A DNA stretch of 11,530 nt from Poronia punctata. Taxonomy: Eukaryota > Ascomycota > Sordariomycetes > Xylariales > Xylariaceae. Position numbers and translations under genes: made by a program. Location of the stretch: NCBI GenBank assembly GCA_022579005.1, contig MU402002.1, forward strand, positions 1 to 11,530, written 5' to 3'. Below, one piece after another: positions 8,200-11,530 of the stretch (its first letter is position 1; each line of letters begins with the position of its first letter). The notes under the pieces are model-generated. The model was given only the letters and a program-made list of their open reading frames with translations. It did not search any database and was not told the origin of the DNA.

Positions 8200-9140
8200 A
8201 AGCTATTGCTATATAAAAGTTATTTAGTAGTTTTAAATATTAATAACTTTTAAACTAAATTAATTTAAAAAGCATATATTTAATTAGCTACTGCTTATTT
8301 AAAATATAAAAAAATAAAAAAGCTAATTGCTTAGCGCTACTAATAAAAAAGACTATATAGTAATATTAACTAATATATAGCTAATTGCTTTTATAAAGCT
8401 ATAAAGGTTTTAAAAAATAAGTTTTTAAGCAAACTAACTTTATTGCTAGTATTTAAGTATTTATAGCAATATTTAGTTATAAACTTTAAAAGTTTTTTTT
8501 AAAATAAGCAAAAATATAATAACGCTTTTATAGTTATAAACACGCTATTTAAAGCTTTTTAAACTACTTTATATAAAAATATAGCAATAGCTTAAAATGT
8601 TGCTTAAATATTTTATTAAAAATTATATTGTTTTTTTAAATAGCTAAAAAGTTTTATTAATAATTAAAAACTATAATTTACTTTTAATTTTATAAATAAG
8701 CTATTTAAAATTTATAAAATTAAGCTAAACTTTGCTACTATAAGTTATAAATAAATAATAAAATAAGCTAAAATAATAAATTAATATTTTAAACAATATT
8801 TACATTTTTATATAAGTTACTTTTAAAATAACTAAGCTAAAAGATTGCTAATAATAAACGCAATTTAAATATTAATGCTATATAAATTATTAAGTAAACT
8901 ATTACTAAAAAAAGTAATTATAAGTAAATAAATAAAAATAAGTTTTAATTAAAAATTTAAAACTAAAAAACTTGCTTATTTAACTTTAATAAAGCAAGTA
9001 ACTAAGTAGCAAGCTTAGAACTTTGCTACTTAAATATAATAGTATATAAAAGCTATATAAAAAGCTATTTAATAAGCATAAAATTAAATAATTATATAAG
9101 CTAATTAATACTATTAAAACTTAGATTTTATAGTTAAAAA
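8200..9140 (+). pseudogene. Integrase remnant, D-59-D-35-E core
   Basis: A single register (coordinate modulo 3 equal to 1) reads from about 8282 to 9130. The zinc-binding part is visible only in its second half: Y-I-A-N-C-F-Y-K around 8374-8397; the His pair and second Cys are not secure. The catalytic core is clear: V-I-N-F at 8476-8487, I-N-N-*-K-L-*-F at 8656-8679 (family [VI]-S-D-R-G-x-Q-F), and S-Y-K-*-I-I-K-*-A-K at 8743-8772 (family A-x-H-P-Q-T-D-G-Q-x-E). The presumed catalytic codons start at 8482, 8662 and 8770, giving 59 and 35 residues between them, exactly the spacing of Ty3/Gypsy integrases. They now read Asn, Asn and Lys. The F-K-Q-Y-L-H-F-Y-I-S-Y segment near 8790 continues the core. 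The enzyme would insert element DNA; this copy cannot. Confidence 0.9.
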
Positions 9141-9612
9141 CTTAGTATATATTATTAAAAAAACTAGGACTTAAACTAACTATTTAAGTAATAAACTTAA
9201 CTATTTTATAACTTAAAAGCATTACTACATTTTTTAAAAAAAGCTAAAATATATATTTTAATTAGATTCTTTATTAATATAAAAAAATAATTAATAATTT
9301 TATACTAATTGCTTATAGAAATATTTAAATATTTTATTTTTAAAATAAAAACTACTTTGCTTATTTAGCAAAGTAGTTAATAACTTATTAAAAAATAAAA
9401 AATAAAAAATTAAATAAATTTTATTATTTTAAATTTAGTATAGTTAGCTATTTTATTAAGTATTATAAAAAGGTTAAAATTTAAATAATACTTAGTACCT
9501 AGCGTTAGATTTTTAAAATGTATTTATTAAGTTATATTAATTTTATAAAGCTTATTTAATAAAATTAAAACCTTTAGTTTATTTAAAAAAATAGTTATAA
9601 CTTATAAAAAAA
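9141..9612 (+). pseudogene. Integrase C-terminal part and pol tail
   Basis: After the core, the text near 9180-9290 resembles the G-[DK]-x-V-W-[LV] ... K-L-D ... G-P-[FY] segment (for example K-L-N-Y-F near 9197), but the register is not fixed. At 9496-9590 a clean register reads Y-L-A-L-D-F-*-N-V-F-I-K-L-Y and then K-L-K-P-L-V-Y-L-K-K, close to the W-Y-P-A-S-[DN]-F-K-x-[AS]-P-x-x-[IL] ... F-H ... P-x-P-P-x-x-L-x-x-W ending of many fungal Gypsy polyproteins, where it follows or replaces a chromodomain. Such tails target integration to chromatin in related elements. No stop can be called because every Trp and Gln codon looks like one. Confidence 0.6.
9350..9378. repeat. Perfect 12-base-pair hairpin with 5-base loop
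   Basis: The stem aactactttgct (9350-9361) pairs with agcaaagtagtt (9367-9378) around tattt. It keeps four G/C pairs, more than its surroundings. It falls in the poorly read C-terminal part of pol. Several stems of this length are expected by chance in sequence with this much A and T, so a function is not claimed. Confidence 0.6.
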
Positions 9613-9713
9613 AATACTTATTTAAAATTATATAAAAATAACGACTGCTTATAATACTAAAAAATAAATCTTATTTAATATTATAAGTAAAGAAAAAAGC
9701 AGCATAAAACTTT

Positions 9714-9750
9714 AAATATTTAATAAATATAAATATTTAGTTTTTAATAA
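9714..9750. repeat. 37-base direct repeat, copy 2 (downstream of pol)
   Basis: Partner of 6290-6326, 3424 bases downstream and about 100 bases after the last recognisable pol text. The flanks of the two copies do not match, so the shared unit is short. A tract of mostly purines (9687-9702) lies just upstream. Confidence 0.85.
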
Positions 9751-10219
9751 AGTACTTTTAAATTAATAAAATTATTTACTATATAAACTAAAATTAAAGT
9801 TAGATATTTTAAAAATTAACTATTAGCGTAATTAAAAAAAACATAAAAATTAAAAGCCTTTACTAATTAATTAATAGCGTATACTAAAGGTAACTTTTTA
9901 CTGCTTAAAAGTATTAGTTTTTATTATGTTACTTATTTAATTTTAGGCGCAATTAATAAAAAATAGCAAATTTTAAAATTTAAAGCAAATTTCTTTTTAT
10001 AAAAAAGGGATTATAATAAAAAAGTAGTTTTTATATTAATTAATTTAATTAATTTTATAAATTTTATAAATATAAAATAAATTTATTAACTTAATAGTTA
10101 TAAAATTGTACTTATTACCTTTTTATTAAAGGCTTATAGTAAAAAGTAATAGCTATAAATAAACTTTAAGCAAAGGCAATAGTAAAGCTTTAAAATAAAG
10201 AAAATATAAATAAGTATAA

Positions 10220-10330
10220 ACAATACTGTACTATATATTTTAGTTTCTAGTGTTTTACCTTTAAATTTTATTATTAATATAGAACATATATTAGTTTTTG
10301 CACTAGTTGTTCTTTTTAACACTATTATAA
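10220..10330. other. Less mutated island
   Basis: Unlike its surroundings this stretch keeps tc, cc, tg and ca dinucleotides, for example actgtac, tttctagtgttttacc, gaacat, gcactag and gttgttc. It has presumably escaped, or been exposed less to, the C-to-T process. It could be single-copy sequence, part of an LTR, or a younger insertion. Confidence 0.55.
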
Positions 10331-10365
10331 TAATTAACTTTAAGTTATTAACTTTAATATTAAAA

Positions 10366-11530
10366 AATAAGCTTGCTTTAATAAAAAAGTACTTAAAGTT
10401 AAGCTAATAAATTAGTAAAGAAAACTGCTTTAATTTTAGCTTATAAAATCTATTTTTTAAAAATAATTTAAAAAAGTTTAATATAAAAAAACTACTATTA
10501 TAGTTTAAAATTAAAAATAAAAAGTAGGCTTTAAATAAAAAAGCTTTTTAAAATATTATATAGTTTGCTATTAATTAGCGTAAGTATAATAAGGTTGCTT
10601 GTTAATAATATAAATAAAATAATTACTAAACTTTAAAATATTTTATTAAAAAAAACGTAAATAGTAAAAACTTGCTTTTAGCTTTAAAAAAAAAAAATTT
10701 TGCTACAAAAAGTTAAAAAAAAAAAAATAAGCTTGCTTTAGTTAAAAAAGCTTAAATTAATACTATTTTAGCTAAATGTTTTAAAAAAACTAAGTTTATA
10801 AAAATTAAAACTAATATTAAATTAAATTTTTAGCTAGCTTTTATATTATATTTTATAAGATTTAGCTAAAAAAAAGCAAAGTAATTATTAATTTTACTTT
10901 AAAAAAAAAATTTAGCAACACTTTTAAACTTAAACGTTATATTTTTTAAAAACTAAAAGCTAGCTAATAATTTATTATTTTTATAACTTTGCTTATAATA
11001 ATAAAAAATACTTTATAAAAGCTTTACTAAATATTAAAAGTTTTATATTTATAATATTATTAAAAAAAGCTTAAATATAAAAGCTTTTTATTATTAAATA
11101 ATAATTTTTTTAGCTTATAACTAGCTTTAATATTATTATTTTAAAAAATAGTAGTAAGTATTATATAAACTATTTTATATTATATTATTAAACAAATTAC
11201 TTTATTTGCTTTAACTTTAAGCTATTTAGCTTTAATAATTTATATAACATTATTTTACTTTAATAGTAAATAAAAAAATACTAGCTAGTATACTTTTTTT
11301 TTAATAGCAATAAAATTTAATTTATATTAAATTATTATAAAAAAAATTATATTAGTTTAGTTATTTAATAATAAAAAGTTTAGCTAAATATTGCAACGTA
11401 ATTAGCATACATGCTAGTTATGCCTTATATTATAAGGTAGCTATAAGACTAAAGGGGGCTAGCTTGATTTTTGTTTTTATATATATAGCTATTATTTTTG
11501 CGTTGCTTTTTAAACCTAAATACTTAGCTA
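10366..11530 (+). pseudogene. Unrecognised degraded coding unit, plus strand, open at right edge
   Basis: One register (coordinate modulo 3 equal to 1) gives coding-like text for 388 codons without any frame change. By hand count about 22 GCT triplets from 10366 on fall in register and about 15 in the other two registers together, which favours real coding. Stops are about one codon in ten, no fewer than expected by chance at this composition, so they say nothing either way. The last 58 codons (11356-11530) have none and read as ordinary protein, with Y-C-N-V-I-S-I-H-A-S-Y-A-L near 11389-11427 and a hydrophobic run I-F-V-F-I-Y-I-A-I-I-F-A-L-L-F at about 11467-11511 that could be a membrane segment or buried core. 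No RT, integrase or transposase motif was seen. It may be another element, a captured gene, or the edge of a host gene. The upstream limit is where the register becomes uncertain. Confidence 0.4.
11395..11530. other. Less mutated right end with two short palindromes
   Basis: This end keeps cc, gg, tg and ca (tatgcc, aaagggggct, gcttgattt). It holds tagcat-ac-atgcta at 11403-11416 and ccttata-t-tataagg at 11423-11437. It coincides with the stop-free end of the unrecognised coding unit, so the change may mark the edge of the heavily mutated block. Confidence 0.5.

Larger units (their letters stand above)
4163..9612 (+). mobile_element. Degraded Ty3/Gypsy LTR retrotransposon internal region, plus strand
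   Basis: The domain order is gag-like region, CCHC knuckle, protease, reverse transcriptase, RNase H, integrase, C-terminal tail. RNase H before integrase is the Ty3/Gypsy order and excludes Ty1/Copia. The text can be followed for about 5.4 kb with register changes near 4960-5040, 5405, 6804-6811, 6880, 7425-7433 and between 7950 and 8280; those at 5405, 6804 and 7425 fall in A-runs, as expected of slippage indels. Every catalytic Asp or Glu I could place in protease, RT, RNase H and integrase has become Asn or Lys. The start is the first ATG of the gag-like text and the end is the last recognisable C-terminal text; LTRs were not found, so the true element is longer on both sides. It cannot move by itself. 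Confidence 0.85.
9613..10365. other. Gene-free stretch downstream of pol; expected site of a 3' LTR
   Basis: I find no gene. It contains the second 37-base repeat, two purine-rich tracts that could be polypurine primers of plus-strand synthesis (9687-9702 and the aaaaaaggga at 10001-10010), and a less mutated island at about 10220-10330. A 3' LTR belongs here, but no matching block was found upstream of gag. The minus-strand start-to-stop frame at 10134-10322 (62 codons) has no recognisable motif and ends in a Tyr/Leu/Ile/Phe run; I do not call it a gene. Confidence 0.5.

Noticed and set aside
8970..8999. Inverted repeat acttgctt ... aagcaagt
   Set aside because: Eight-base stem with a 14-base loop inside integrase coding text; expected by chance.
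10134..10322. Minus-strand frame of 62 codons beginning M-L-K-R-T-T-S-A-K-T
   Set aside because: Open mainly because it covers the less mutated island; its end is low-complexity Tyr/Leu/Ile/Phe and no family is recognisable.
3541..10340. LTR pair flanking the plus-strand element
   Set aside because: Reading 3541-4140 against 9620-10340 showed no shared block above low-complexity background; an alignment tolerant of C/T and G/A mismatches would be needed.
4842..11453. Shared ctataagact words near 4848 and 11440 as an LTR or terminal-repeat pair
   Set aside because: Only ten bases agree and the flanks differ; too short to call.
1..11530. Fungal or yeast mitochondrial genome, given the very high A+T
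   Set aside because: Stops replace Gln, Trp and Arg codons inside nuclear-type Gypsy polyproteins, and no rRNA, tRNA or respiratory gene is visible.
1..11530. AT-rich bacterial, phage or plasmid DNA with CRISPR arrays
   Set aside because: No intact reading frames, ribosome-binding sites or regularly spaced repeats; the domain order is that of fungal LTR retrotransposons.

Overview
This window looks like a piece of an AT-rich isochore from a filamentous ascomycete (Pezizomycotina-type fungus). It is made of old LTR retrotransposons that repeat-induced point mutation (RIP) or a similar process has mutated to near-unreadability. In one 300-base stretch counted by hand (6901-7200) only 38 bases are G or C. 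No intact gene is visible. The longest start-to-stop frames (about 60 codons) are accidental. Coding remnants show up only if TAA/TAG codons are read as mutated Gln/Trp/Arg codons, and Asn, Lys, Ile and Tyr as frequent replacements of Asp, Glu/Gly, Thr and His/Cys.

Layout. (1) About 3200 down to 1, minus strand: gag-pol remnant of one Ty3/Gypsy-type element, cut by the left window edge just inside the reverse transcriptase. One register runs unbroken from about 1740 to about 118. (2) About 3200-4160: no readable gene. The strand skew switches from T-rich to A-rich here. The stretch holds a 21-base tandem repeat and should contain the 5' ends of two head-to-head elements, but I could not delimit LTRs. 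(3) About 4163-9610, plus strand: a second, different Ty3/Gypsy element. It can be followed through a gag-like region, a CCHC zinc knuckle, protease, reverse transcriptase, RNase H, a D-59-D-35-E integrase and a C-terminal tail. It crosses several frameshifts, at least three of them in A-runs. (4) About 9610-10365: no recognisable gene; one copy of a 37-base repeat, a purine tract and a less mutated island. (5) 10366 to the right edge, plus strand: a long coding-like register I do not recognise, which becomes less mutated and stop-free towards the edge.

The genes no longer work together as a functional system. The biological interest lies in the mutational footprint: surviving C is nearly always preceded by a purine and seldom followed by A, a two-sided context wider than the textbook CpA rule. 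Other points of interest are the less mutated islands, the head-to-head arrangement and the unidentified right-hand unit.
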